DNA of 36,998 nucleotides, taken from the NCBI GenBank assembly GCA_035632695.1, contig DASQGG010000142.1:1-36998 (forward strand), given 5' to 3'. Each line of letters opens with the position of its first letter. Positions within the stretch are counted from its first letter, which is position 1. The translations under genes and the position numbers were made by a program. The notes below the pieces were generated by a model. The model did not search any database. It was not told where the DNA came from and worked only from the letters and a program-made list of their open reading frames with translations. Below are positions 23,301-31,371 of the stretch, one piece after another. This DNA is from Thermoplasmata archaeon. Lineage in GTDB: Archaea; Thermoplasmatota; Thermoplasmata; RBG-16-68-12.

Positions 23301-24281
23301 ATGGCAGGGAAACCCAAGGTGGCCTTCTACTGGTGCGCCTCGTGCGGCGGTTGCGAGGAGGCCGTGGTGGATCTCGCAGAGGGCGTCCTAGACGTGGTGG
23401 CCGCGGTCGATATCGTGTTCTGGCCCGTGGCTTTGGACTTCAAGGTCACCGACGTCGAGGCGCTGCCCGACGGCGGCATCACGGTGAGCTTCATCAACGG
23501 GGCCGTCCGTCTCTCGGAGCAGGAGGACATGGTCCGCCTCCTCCGTCGGAAGTCGAAGTACGTGATCGCGTTCGGGAGCTGCTCCCACCTGGGAGGCATC
23601 CCCGGACTCGCGAACCTCTGGGACCGGCGTTCGATCTTCGAGTGGTACTATCACAAGGCGCCCAGCGTGGCCGACGGAGGATCCCAGGAACCGCGGGAGA
23701 GGGTGGAGGTTCCCGAGGGCACGCTCGAGCTTCCCGCGTTCTGGGACGTGGTGAAGTCGCTGGACCAGGTGATCGACGTGGATTACTACCTCCCCGGCTG
23801 CCCCCCGACCCCGAAGCTCATCGGGAACGCGGTGACCGCGCTCCTCAAGGGGGAGCTGCCCCCGAAGGGCGCTGTGCTCGCAGGCACGCGGGCCCTATGT
23901 CACGAGTGCCCCCTGAACGAGACCAAGCCCGAGAAGCTCCTGATCAAGGAGCTGAAGCGGGTCCATCTCACGAAGGTGGATCCGGAGAAGTGCCTTCTCG
24001 CCCAGGGAGTCTTATGCCTCGGCCCGGTCACGCGCGGCGGGTGCGAGGCCCTCTGCGTGAAGGGAGCCATGCCCTGCACGGGTTGCTTCGGTCCCACGGA
24101 CGAGGTGCGGGACCAGGGTGCGAAGGGCATCTCCTACCTCGCGTCCATCCTGGACTTCGACGACGAGGCGGACATCCGACGGGCCATGGAGGCCGTCCCG
24201 GACCCGGTGGGTACGTTCTACCGGTATGCGCTGCCACGCTCCATCCTCATGCGCTCGCGAGGGGTGAAAGCCCATGGCTGA
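23301..24281 (+). CDS. mvhG: Group 3c [NiFe] hydrogenase small subunit (MvhG), 326 aa
   Basis: The proximal-cluster motif WCASCGGCEE is at residues 11-20, GSCSHLGGIP in the middle and LPGCPPTP further on. A C-terminal ferredoxin-like region holds CHECPLNE, CLLAQGVLCLGPVTRGGC and PCTGCFGP for the medial and distal [4Fe-4S] clusters. There is no twin-arginine signal, so the enzyme is cytoplasmic, as expected for Mvh-type hydrogenases. It relays electrons from the NiFe site in MvhA to MvhD. The gene begins immediately after mvhD and overlaps mvhA by 8 nt. Confidence 0.96.
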   Translation: MAGKPKVAFYWCASCGGCEEAVVDLAEGVLDVVAAVDIVFWPVALDFKVTDVEALPDGGITVSFINGAVRLSEQEDMVRLLRRKSKYVIAFGSCSHLGGIPGLANLWDRRSIFEWYYHKAPSVADGGSQEPRERVEVPEGTLELPAFWDVVKSLDQVIDVDYYLPGCPPTPKLIGNAVTALLKGELPPKGAVLAGTRALCHECPLNETKPEKLLIKELKRVHLTKVDPEKCLLAQGVLCLGPVTRGGCEALCVKGAMPCTGCFGPTDEVRDQGAKGISYLASILDFDDEADIRRAMEAVPDPVGTFYRYALPRSILMRSRGVKAHG

Positions 24282-25740
24282 CCCCGTCGTAATCAACCCC
24301 ATCACACGGCTCGAAGGTCACGGGAAGATCACGATCTTCCTCGATGGGAAGGGCGAGGTGTCGCGGGCGTACTTCCAGGTCCCGGAGCTTCGTGGCTTTG
24401 AGAACTTCCTCGTGGGCCGGCAGGCCGAGGACGCGCCGCAGATCACGTCCCGCATCTGCGGCGTGTGCCCGACCGCCCACCACACCGCTGCTTCCAAGGC
24501 CCTGGACGATCTGTTCAAGGTGGATCCGCCCCCGGCCGCCAAGATGATCCGCGAGATGCTGTACAGCGTCTTCATGCTGGAGGATCACGCACTCCACCTC
24601 TTCTTCTTGGGCGGGCCTGACTTCGTGGTCGGCCCCACAGCCCCCAAGGCGGAGCGCAACGTGCTCGGGGTGATCCAGAAAGCGGGCTTGGAGATCGGGA
24701 AGCGGGTCATCGCGATGCGGAAGGAGCTGCGCGGGATCCTCACGGAGCTCGGCGGCAAGACGATTCATCCGGTGTTCGGCCTCCCTGGCGGCGTCGCAAA
24801 GGCCGTCACCCCGGAGATGCAGACGCGATTCAAGGAGACGGCCACCCGTGCCCTCGAGTTCGCGCAGTTCTGCGAGAAGCTGTTCGAGGACGTCGTCCTC
24901 GAGAACCCCGCCTACGTCAAGATGATCATGTCGGACGCGTACACGCACCGCACCCACTACATGGGCCTCGTGGACTCGCAGCTCCACGAGAACTTCTACG
25001 ACGGGCAGTTGCGAGTCGTGAACCCGACGGGGGCGGAGGTCGCGCGGTTCCCGGCGCAGCAGTACCTGGACTACATCGCGGAGCACTCGGAACCCTGGAC
25101 CTATGTGAAGTTCCCCTTCCTCAAGAAGATCGGCTGGAAGGGGTTCGTAGACGGGGAGGACAGCGGGGTGTACAGCGTTGCACCTCTCGCCCGGCTCAAT
25201 GCCTGCAGCGGGATGGCAACCCCCCGTGCCTCGTGGCTCTATGAGAAGTACTTCGAAACGCTCGGCGGCAAACCGGTCCACCACACGCTCGCGAACCATT
25301 GGGCGCGGGTCATCGAGATCGTGTATGCGGCCGAGCGCCTCCAGGAACTCGCGCACGACCCTGGAATCGTGGACCCCGACATCCGGACCCTTCCCACGGA
25401 GACGCCCAAGGAAGGGATCGGAGTGGTGGAGGCGCCGCGGGGGGTTCTGATCCATCACTACACGAGCGACGAACGGGGCGTGCTCACGTCCGCGAACCTC
25501 ATCGTGGCGACGCAGCACAACGCCGCACGGATCGCGATGTCTGTGGACAAGGCGGCTCGGAGCATGATCCACAAAGGCGTCGTCGACGACGGCATCCTGA
25601 ACCAGGTCGAGATGGCCTTCCGCGCGTACGATCCGTGCCACGCGTGCGCGACCCACTCCCTGCCTGGCCACATGCCCCTCCTCCTGCAGATCCACGGGCC
25701 GGACGGGCGCGTCGTGCGGGAGATCCGACAGGACGGCTGA
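24274..25740 (+). CDS. mvhA: Group 3c [NiFe] hydrogenase large subunit (MvhA), 488 aa
   Basis: Both nickel-binding motifs are intact: L1 RICGVCPTAHH with Cys62 and Cys65, and L2 DPCHACATH with Cys455, Cys458 and His461. The INPITRLEGHGK N-terminus is typical of the family. A 27-residue tail follows His461 and is the expected site of removal by the maturation protease encoded 2 nt downstream. Closest context is MvhA/VhuA of HdrA-linked hydrogenases, which oxidise H2 without F420. The catalytic direction in this organism is not fixed by sequence. Confidence 0.97.
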   Translation: MADPVVINPITRLEGHGKITIFLDGKGEVSRAYFQVPELRGFENFLVGRQAEDAPQITSRICGVCPTAHHTAASKALDDLFKVDPPPAAKMIREMLYSVFMLEDHALHLFFLGGPDFVVGPTAPKAERNVLGVIQKAGLEIGKRVIAMRKELRGILTELGGKTIHPVFGLPGGVAKAVTPEMQTRFKETATRALEFAQFCEKLFEDVVLENPAYVKMIMSDAYTHRTHYMGLVDSQLHENFYDGQLRVVNPTGAEVARFPAQQYLDYIAEHSEPWTYVKFPFLKKIGWKGFVDGEDSGVYSVAPLARLNACSGMATPRASWLYEKYFETLGGKPVHHTLANHWARVIEIVYAAERLQELAHDPGIVDPDIRTLPTETPKEGIGVVEAPRGVLIHHYTSDERGVLTSANLIVATQHNAARIAMSVDKAARSMIHKGVVDDGILNQVEMAFRAYDPCHACATHSLPGHMPLLLQIHGPDGRVVREIRQDG

Positions 25741-25742
25741 GC

Positions 25743-26237
25743 ATGGCTCTTGTGATCCTCGGCCTGGGGAACGACCTGCTCGGGGACGACGGCATCGGCC
25801 TCCTGGCGGCGGACGCCCTCCGAGGCTGCGAGGGGCCCGAAGTGGCGGTCCGCACGTCCGTCCAGTCCGGGCTCTATCTCCTCGAGCACCTCCAGGGCTT
25901 TGAGGATGCGATCGTGGTTGACTCGGTCGCGGGAGACCATCCGGGGACCATCCGCGAACTCCGCGGCGCCGACCTCGCCGAGATGTCCGTGCCGTCCGCG
26001 CACTACGTCGGCCTGCCCGAGGCGCTTGGCCTGGCCCGCGCATCGGGGCTCTCCGTGCCGCATCGCCTGCGGATCTTCGGCGTCGAAATCGACATCGCCC
26101 AGCGCATTGGCTCTCCACCCGGGTCCGAGGTGGTCGCGGCCCTGCCGCGGCTCGTCGCTGCAGTTGTCACGGCCGCGCGGGAGTGGGGATACGCGGTGCC
26201 GGATGCGCCGGCCCCGGAGGTGCCCGCCCATGCATGA
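25743..26237 (+). CDS. Hydrogenase maturation protease (peptidase M52, HycI/HybD family), 164 aa
   Basis: The start ATG lies 2 nt after mvhA. The family signature GLGNDLLGDDGIG (residues 7-19) supplies Asp16, DAIVVDSVAGD supplies Asp60, and SAHYVG supplies His87, matching the three nickel ligands known from HybD (Glu16, Asp62, His93). The enzyme senses nickel in the assembled large subunit and cuts its C-terminal extension, here most likely that of MvhA. The C-terminal 20 residues are Ala/Pro-rich. Its stop lies inside the start of hypA (8-nt overlap). Confidence 0.95.
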   Translation: MALVILGLGNDLLGDDGIGLLAADALRGCEGPEVAVRTSVQSGLYLLEHLQGFEDAIVVDSVAGDHPGTIRELRGADLAEMSVPSAHYVGLPEALGLARASGLSVPHRLRIFGVEIDIAQRIGSPPGSEVVAALPRLVAAVVTAAREWGYAVPDAPAPEVPAHA

Positions 26238-26640
26238 GTATGGGTTGATGCAGGATGTGGTAGACCTTGCGGTGGAGACGTGCCGTAAGGCCGACGGCCG
26301 TCCCGCCCGTTGCGTGCGCATCGAGGTCGGGGAGTTCACACTCGCCTCCCGCGAGTCCTTGGAGACCGCGTACACGATCCTCACGCAGGGGACGCCCCTA
26401 GAGTCGTCGTCCCTCGAGATCACGGAGGTCCCGGGGAAGGCCGCGTGTCCATCGTGCGGGTTCACAGGCTCCGCCGCAGATCTCGATCCCGAGCTGTGCG
26501 AACCGCCCGCCGTCCTGCTGTGCCCTCGGTGCGGCTCTCCTCTCTTGGTCACGTCGGGGGCGGGAATCGCCCTCGTGGAAGTCCAGCTTACCGATCGCGG
26601 ACGCCGGCAGGAATCGGAGCCTGCGCACGGGGTGCGTTAA
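26230..26640 (+). CDS. hypA: Hydrogenase nickel insertion protein HypA, 136 aa
   Basis: The N-terminal MHEYGLMQDVVD carries His2, the nickel ligand, and Glu3. The zinc site is CPSC (73-76) and CPRC (98-101). The MHEY start lies 8 nt inside the protease gene, and no other start preserves His2. HypA delivers nickel to the MvhA precursor with HypB, which is not in the window. A C-terminal extension of about 25 polar residues beyond the usual end is present. It is the last gene of the tightly packed operon; the next gene begins 84 nt later. Confidence 0.95.
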   Translation: MHEYGLMQDVVDLAVETCRKADGRPARCVRIEVGEFTLASRESLETAYTILTQGTPLESSSLEITEVPGKAACPSCGFTGSAADLDPELCEPPAVLLCPRCGSPLLVTSGAGIALVEVQLTDRGRRQESEPAHGVR

Positions 26641-26724
26641 TGGCCTCATCACCCGCGTCCCGGGACGGCTTCGCCGGCCAGGCCTCCGCGATCCAAGTTT
26701 CCCGCGGAATCGGAGCGTGATCGT

Positions 26725-27693
26725 ATGGCAAGAACGAATTCGGTGTCGGCGACTCGGGCCCTGCGTCCCGGGATCGCGCTCGTCCTTGTGACCGTGCTCG
26801 TGAGCGGCATCTCCAACTTCGTGAACTTCAAGGCTGTCCAGGGCACCGACGTGGACGCCTGGATCGCGGTTCGGAATGCCGCGGTCGCCGGGATGCTCGT
26901 CCCCATAGCGGTCCTCCTCAGCCGCGGCACGCGCCTGCGGCTCCGCCGCACGGACTGGCTGCGCCTCGCGGCGATCGGCCTCGTCGGCGGCGCCGTGCCT
27001 TTCCTCCTGTACTTCCACGGCTTCCAGCTGGCCGCCGGCGAGGGCGGTGCGGCAACCGCGAGCCTGGGGTACCGCAGTCTCTTCCTCGTGGCCACGGTCC
27101 TTGGCGTGCTCGTCCTGCGTGAGAAGGTGCCGCGGCGCTTCGCGGTTGCGGCGGGATTGCTCCTTGGCGGTAACGTCCTCCTACTGAGCCTGACGGGTCC
27201 CGTGTGGACGGACGGAACCGCGTACGTGCTCCTGGCGACGGTCCTCTGGGCGGCGGAGTATACCCTGTCCAAGAGCGCTCTCAAGAGCCTGCCGTCGGGG
27301 ACCGTCGCCCTGGGGCGGATGGGGTTCGGTGCGGTCTTCCTCGTCGCGTACCTTGGAATCACGGGCCAAGCCTCCTCGATCGCGGGCTTCGGCTCCGCGG
27401 ACTGGATGAACCTCGCCGTGAGCGCGCTCTTGCTCTTCGCCTTCGTGACGACATGGTACGCGGGCCTCAAGACCGTGGACCTCTCCGTGGCGAGCTCGAT
27501 GCTCGTCCTTGCATTTCCGGTCACCTGGTGCCTGAGCGTCGTGACGGCCGGTCGTGGAGTCTCCGTGACACAGGCCGCGGGCGCCGCGGCCGTGGTCGCG
27601 GGCGCGGGGGTCCTCGCGGGGATTGCCGGGCTCCGCGGCGTGTGGGCCCCTTTGGCCAGATTGGCGCGAATCAGACTCGTGCGCGGGGCATGA
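26725..27693 (+). CDS. EamA-family DMT transporter, 322 aa
   Basis: About ten hydrophobic helices are arranged as two EamA repeats (about residues 15-145 and 155-300). Characteristic segments are AVRNAAVAGMLVP, the LGYRSLFLVATVLGVLVLREKVP end of the first repeat, and ATVLWAAEYTLSKSAL opening the second. Such permeases export amino acids, nucleobases or other metabolites; the substrate cannot be read from sequence. It follows hypA by 84 nt on the same strand and may be the operon's last or an independent gene. Confidence 0.9.
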   Translation: MARTNSVSATRALRPGIALVLVTVLVSGISNFVNFKAVQGTDVDAWIAVRNAAVAGMLVPIAVLLSRGTRLRLRRTDWLRLAAIGLVGGAVPFLLYFHGFQLAAGEGGAATASLGYRSLFLVATVLGVLVLREKVPRRFAVAAGLLLGGNVLLLSLTGPVWTDGTAYVLLATVLWAAEYTLSKSALKSLPSGTVALGRMGFGAVFLVAYLGITGQASSIAGFGSADWMNLAVSALLLFAFVTTWYAGLKTVDLSVASSMLVLAFPVTWCLSVVTAGRGVSVTQAAGAAAVVAGAGVLAGIAGLRGVWAPLARLARIRLVRGA

Positions 27694-27904
27694 GCGTGGG
27701 CTCCGCACTTCTCGGTACACGTCCACGATTCAGCGTACGGGTAACGCAAGGATGGTCGGCAGTGGAGGTCACCGAAGCTGACGCGCGCCGCTAGCATAAT
27801 CGACCGGCAATGCATACAGGGGGCGGTAGTCGTAGGCTACGTCGCGGAGGGCGAAGCACGAAGGGATCTGCCTCGAGCACCGCAAGGCCTCGGCGGAGGA
27901 GCTG
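27694..27904. other. 211-nt spacer before the second maturation-protease-like gene
   Basis: No convincing gene or RNA is seen. A minus-strand frame reads a protein-like string (IPSCFALRDVAYDYRPLYALP), but it has no start of its own and runs antisense into the neighbouring gene. A ribosome binding site for the next gene (GGAGGAG) lies at the right end. Confidence 0.4.
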
Positions 27905-28405
27905 ATGCTCGCGGCCCCTGAACTCCGCATCCTCGTGTTGGGGCTGGGCGATCCCACACAAGGGAACCCCGGGATCGGGGGCCGCTTGGCCCGATCCTTG
28001 TTCAGCGCGTTCGACGGGGTCGAGGTCCGCTCCGGCTCCGAGTTTCCCGGGTTCTCGGAGATCCTCCACGACTTCGATCTCGTGATTATCCTGAAGGCCC
28101 TCACGTACTGCGGGCGCGTGGGCCACGTTTCCCTGGGGAGCACCTACGCCCTGGACGGTGGATGGGGCGTCCATCCTGCGCGCTCGGAGGACTTGGCGAG
28201 CGCGATCGAGTATGCGCGCCTCATGGGGCACACCCTGCCGCGGATTGAAGTGGTCAACGTCTGCGTGGGCACGGAGGATTGGCCCGAGAAGGGCTTGAGT
28301 CCCACCGTGGCCTCCATGTACCGGGGGATTGTGGGCCGCGTCCGCGCGATCGTGAAGGACCTGATTCGTCAGGCGGAGCTGGCGGAGAAGGAATCCTTCG
28401 TCTGA
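27905..28405 (+). CDS. Degenerate hydrogenase maturation protease-like protein (M52 fold), 166 aa
   Basis: The N-terminal LRILVLGLGDPTQGNPGIGG aligns with the M52 signature, but the acidic pair (DD in the paralogue at 25743) is Asn21-Pro22. The second ligand region reads DLVIILKAL, with Lys64 in place of Asp. One His (GVHPARSEDL, His90) is retained in the expected place. The fold seems kept while two of three nickel ligands are lost, so proteolysis is doubtful. A Shine-Dalgarno site (GGAGGAG) precedes the ATG. It may act as a chaperone or inhibitor for hydrogenase assembly or have another role. It converges on the esterase with no gap. Confidence 0.8.
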   Translation: MLAAPELRILVLGLGDPTQGNPGIGGRLARSLFSAFDGVEVRSGSEFPGFSEILHDFDLVIILKALTYCGRVGHVSLGSTYALDGGWGVHPARSEDLASAIEYARLMGHTLPRIEVVNVCVGTEDWPEKGLSPTVASMYRGIVGRVRAIVKDLIRQAELAEKESFV

Positions 28406-29395
28406 CTACGCCTTCAGGGCCCTCCACAGGAGGGGCAGGGAAACGTCGTACCGGTGCGTGACGTAGGAGTGCGTGTCGTCGAACTCCTCGTACACGTGGC
28501 TCACGCCGTGGGCGGTGAGCTTGCGGTGCAGGGCGCGTGCACCCCAGATCAGGTTGTACTGGTCCCTCGTGCCGCAGTCGATGTACACGAGCCGCATGCG
28601 GCGCAGGCGTCGGGCGTACCGGTCGACCATGACCACGGGGTCCCAGCGCCGCCACCGTTCCCACACCTCCGGCCGCCACTCGCCCGTCTCCAGGTCGAAA
28701 GGGAAGTCCGTCCCGAGTTCCTTGCTCCGCGGGTTCGGCGAGTAGGCGGCGGCCATGCCCACCGTGTTCAGGACCGAGGCGAACTCGTTCTTCCGCCGAT
28801 TCGGCTGGCGCCAGTACCACCGCAGCCACCCCGCCGGGCCGCCGTGTTCCCGGAACGCCGCCAGAGCCGGCGGAAAGTCTTGGATGTAGCACAGCTCGAA
28901 GCAGGAGTCGCCCGAGTGGTCCGCGAGGGCCGACCACGTTTCCGGGTGGAGCATGCCCTGGACGATGGACCCGTACCCGCCGGACGACTTGCCCCAGATG
29001 CCGCGGCGCCCCACGCGGTACCGCCGCTCGACGAAGGGAACGACCTCCTTCCGCAGGTAGTCATCGTAGGCACCCGTCGCGGACGAGTTGATGTACTGGT
29101 TCCCGCCCACCTTGGTGAAGCAGTCCGGCGCGGCGATGATCATCGGCCCGCACCTTCCGGAGGCGATGAGACGATCCATCTTCGACGCGAGATCCTCGGA
29201 AAGCGGATCCACGTTGAACAGGCTGCGGCCCGTCCCCGTGTAGCCCACGATGCCGTAGACGATCGGATACCGTTTCGTCGCATCGTAGCCCGGAGGCAGA
29301 TAGAGCGCCAGCGTGCGCCTCGTTGGATCCCTGAGGGGGTTTCCTCGGAGCACCCTCGAGTCCACCGTCTCCAGAACGACCTCGCCGTGTTGCAT
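28406..29395 (-). CDS. Esterase D / enterochelin esterase-like alpha/beta hydrolase, 329 aa
   Basis: The start ATG at 29395 follows an AGGAGG with 7-nt spacing. The frame stays open far upstream, but only this region is family-like. It shows RTLALYLPPGYDATKRYPIVYG, typical of the putative-esterase family (PF00756), the nucleophile elbow GKSSGG (Ser137), and a C-terminal His in DDTHSYVTHRYD. YIDCGTRDQYN likely supplies the acid. No signal peptide is visible, so it is cytoplasmic. The substrate may be an S-acyl, sugar or polyester-type ester; none can be assigned. Confidence 0.88.
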   Translation of the reverse strand: MQHGEVVLETVDSRVLRGNPLRDPTRRTLALYLPPGYDATKRYPIVYGIVGYTGTGRSLFNVDPLSEDLASKMDRLIASGRCGPMIIAAPDCFTKVGGNQYINSSATGAYDDYLRKEVVPFVERRYRVGRRGIWGKSSGGYGSIVQGMLHPETWSALADHSGDSCFELCYIQDFPPALAAFREHGGPAGWLRWYWRQPNRRKNEFASVLNTVGMAAAYSPNPRSKELGTDFPFDLETGEWRPEVWERWRRWDPVVMVDRYARRLRRMRLVYIDCGTRDQYNLIWGARALHRKLTAHGVSHVYEEFDDTHSYVTHRYDVSLPLLWRALKA

Positions 29396-29491
29396 TCCCA
29401 AACCTCCTGGGGTCAACGGAGTCCCCGGGAAAACGATTGGGGTTGGTTCGGACGGCCCCGCACGCCGCGTCCGGCCGACTGGGAAGACCCG

Positions 29492-29499
29492 CTTTAACC
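29492..29499 (+). promoter_or_regulatory. TATA-like element of the split-barrel flavoprotein gene
   Basis: CTTTAACC lies about 45 nt before the ATG at 29541, predicting a leader of roughly 18 nt that includes a purine-rich GGAAGGGGAAG stretch. Confidence 0.35.
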
Positions 29500-29540
29500 G
29501 TCGGGCTTCATGGCGGGGGCCCGGAAGGGGAAGCGTTCGT

Positions 29541-30470
29541 ATGCCGCCGCTCAAATACCACGACGGACAGATCGCGATCCAGCAAGAAGCGAAGACGAGC
29601 CGGATTGCGGACATCCTCTCGCGATGGGTCGGGCCCATCGAGGAGTTCGCCCACGACGCGGACCTCTTCGTGTTCGCGGCCTCCTCCGGGGACGAGTTGC
29701 GCTTCACCGTGCTGGCAGGTGAGCCCTCCCTCGTCCAGATTCCGGACGGTCCGGACCTCCGGATCCGATTCCATCCGATGTGGGCGGACGCCCTCCCCTC
29801 CGGCCGGTGCGGCGGCCTTGCCATCAATCTGCCCCGGGCACGCCGGGTGAGGCTGAACGGCAACCTAATCCGGAGGGATGGGGCGGCCGAGCTGGTGCCC
29901 CTGGAGACGTTCACCCTCTGTCGGAAGTACATGGCCCCGTTCGTTTCCCTGGAATCCGAGGTGCGGGTGGGGCCTTCGAGACGCGAGCCCGTGTCCACCG
30001 CGAATCCCGACCTCATCGCGCTCGTTGCGGGCGCGGAGACCGCGTTCCTCGCGACAGCCGGCCCCGACGGCGGGCCCGATGTGGCCCATCGCGGCGGGCC
30101 TCCGGGATTCCTGAGCCTTGACGCCCCGGGGCGACGCCTGACCTGGACGGAGTTCGTGGGCGATGGGGTGTTCAAGAGCGCCGGAAACATCCGGGCGACC
30201 GGGGCGTTCACCCTGTTGGTTCCCGACTTCACCACAGGAGATGGGGTCGAACTTCTGGGCCGCGCGACGTACACAAACCTGAAGACCGATCGCACCTGGA
30301 GGAGGGACGCACTCGTCCAGCATCGCGACCCCTTTCCGCCGCAGGGCAGGATGGATGCCGAGGTCACGAAGGCGTACCGCCTCCGGCGGGTCGTGTGGCC
30401 CAGGACCAAAGCGGCGGATGTGGTCCGCATCACGTCGTGCTCGACGGTGGACGAGCAGGCGCCCCAGTAG
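29541..30470 (+). CDS. Pyridoxamine 5'-phosphate oxidase-like split-barrel protein, two tandem domains, 309 aa
   Basis: The N-terminal YHDGQIAIQQEA resembles the FHxGE..VQ opening of a two-domain PNPOx-like family. A first barrel covers about residues 25-150. The second (about 160-290) shows the classical flavin-binding strand pattern: TAFLATAGPDGGPDVAHRGG, LTWTEFVGDGVFKSAGNI and GRATYTNL. Members bind FMN or F420 and reduce or sense small molecules; specificity is unknown. ATG 29541 was chosen because the family motif begins there; the frame extends upstream without similarity. It is divergent from the esterase. Confidence 0.8.
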   Translation: MPPLKYHDGQIAIQQEAKTSRIADILSRWVGPIEEFAHDADLFVFAASSGDELRFTVLAGEPSLVQIPDGPDLRIRFHPMWADALPSGRCGGLAINLPRARRVRLNGNLIRRDGAAELVPLETFTLCRKYMAPFVSLESEVRVGPSRREPVSTANPDLIALVAGAETAFLATAGPDGGPDVAHRGGPPGFLSLDAPGRRLTWTEFVGDGVFKSAGNIRATGAFTLLVPDFTTGDGVELLGRATYTNLKTDRTWRRDALVQHRDPFPPQGRMDAEVTKAYRLRRVVWPRTKAADVVRITSCSTVDEQAPQ

Positions 30471-30498
30471 CGCCCGCGGTCGCTCCCTGGTACGAACC

Positions 30499-31269
30499 TC
30501 ACTGGCGGTAGTCCTCGGGCCAGAAGCCCAGGTCCACCCGGACGTCCGCGAGGCGCCCCAGGTTCGTTCCGTCCAGGAGGTGTAGGGAGGCCTGGTCCAC
30601 GAGAAGTAATCCCTCGCGGAAGAGCGGGCCTAGGAACCGCGCGCGGACGTCGTTCACGGGCATCCCGCCGCAGAGCTCGTTGAACGCGGGGACCACGATC
30701 GCCTCGCGTGGGAGCTTCGGGTAGCGCTTCGACGTGCGGGCGAAGGGGAGGCGCATCCAGCACGGAACGATCTCTCGACGCCCGAACGCGTCCCGGAAGC
30801 CCACCGCGGGATGGTTGTGTCCCATGACCAAGGTGCGCGCCTCCATGACCTTCTTGTAGGGCCACGCATGGCCGTGGCAGTAGCCCACATCGCCCTCGCG
30901 AAACCCGTACGGGGAGCGAAAGCGGACGTTCCGCGGCAAGATGTTCCTCAGGATCCCGTCGTGGTTCCCCTGGGCGATCGTGATGGAGGCGAAACACTCT
31001 CCCAGATCTCGGAACAGCACGTACACGTCGCGCCGCTCCCGGGATGCCATCCGAGGCACGAGGTGCTTCACGTCCCCCAGGACTACGAGGCGGGTCGCGC
31101 CCGTCCTCGACGCGAGGTCAGCGAGCCGCCGGCCCATGACCTCGGCTCGGCTCGGGATCTGGACGCCCTTCTCGCGGAGCTCCTCCTCGAGTCCGACGTG
31201 GAGGTCTGCCACGACGAGCGTGTCGCCCGCGAGGAGCGACGGCGAATCGGGCACGGGCTCGAGGTCCAC
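30499..31269 (-). CDS. SbcD-like metallophosphoesterase, 256 aa
   Basis: All phosphoesterase motifs are present: VADLHVG (Asp22, His24), LGDVKH (Asp66), GNHD (Asn102, His103), CHGH (His132, His134) and GHNHP (His151, His153). These coordinate two metals. The single-domain size and the LGDxKH form match the archaeal SbcD-related/ICC-like group found next to helicase genes in other archaea, not full Mre11. Substrates in this group are poorly known; nuclease or nucleotide phosphodiesterase activity is likely. It converges with the split-barrel gene and is divergent from the SIS gene. Confidence 0.9.
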   Translation of the reverse strand: MDLEPVPDSPSLLAGDTLVVADLHVGLEEELREKGVQIPSRAEVMGRRLADLASRTGATRLVVLGDVKHLVPRMASRERRDVYVLFRDLGECFASITIAQGNHDGILRNILPRNVRFRSPYGFREGDVGYCHGHAWPYKKVMEARTLVMGHNHPAVGFRDAFGRREIVPCWMRLPFARTSKRYPKLPREAIVVPAFNELCGGMPVNDVRARFLGPLFREGLLLVDQASLHLLDGTNLGRLADVRVDLGFWPEDYRQ

Positions 31270-31371
31270 GCGTCGCGGAAGGGACCGGCGCCCTTAACCC
31301 TTCCGCGGTCGCCGCACCAGACGCGGATGTCGGGGCAAAAGTGTTATGTCCGCGCGCCATGAGCGGGCCCC

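Noticed and set aside
24247-26118. Long minus-strand open frame across mvhA and the protease
   Set aside because: Antisense shadow with high Arg content and no family motifs. The plus strand encodes MvhA with both NiFe motifs.
27810-27905. Small basic plus-strand frame in the spacer before the second protease-like gene
   Set aside because: Low-complexity Arg/Gly/Ser string with no start signal; overlaps the ribosome binding site of the next gene.
29396-30997. Upstream in-frame extension of the esterase (total frame over 860 codons)
   Set aside because: Family similarity begins at the ATG at 29395, which has a well-placed AGGAGG. The upstream part is antisense to the split-barrel flavoprotein.
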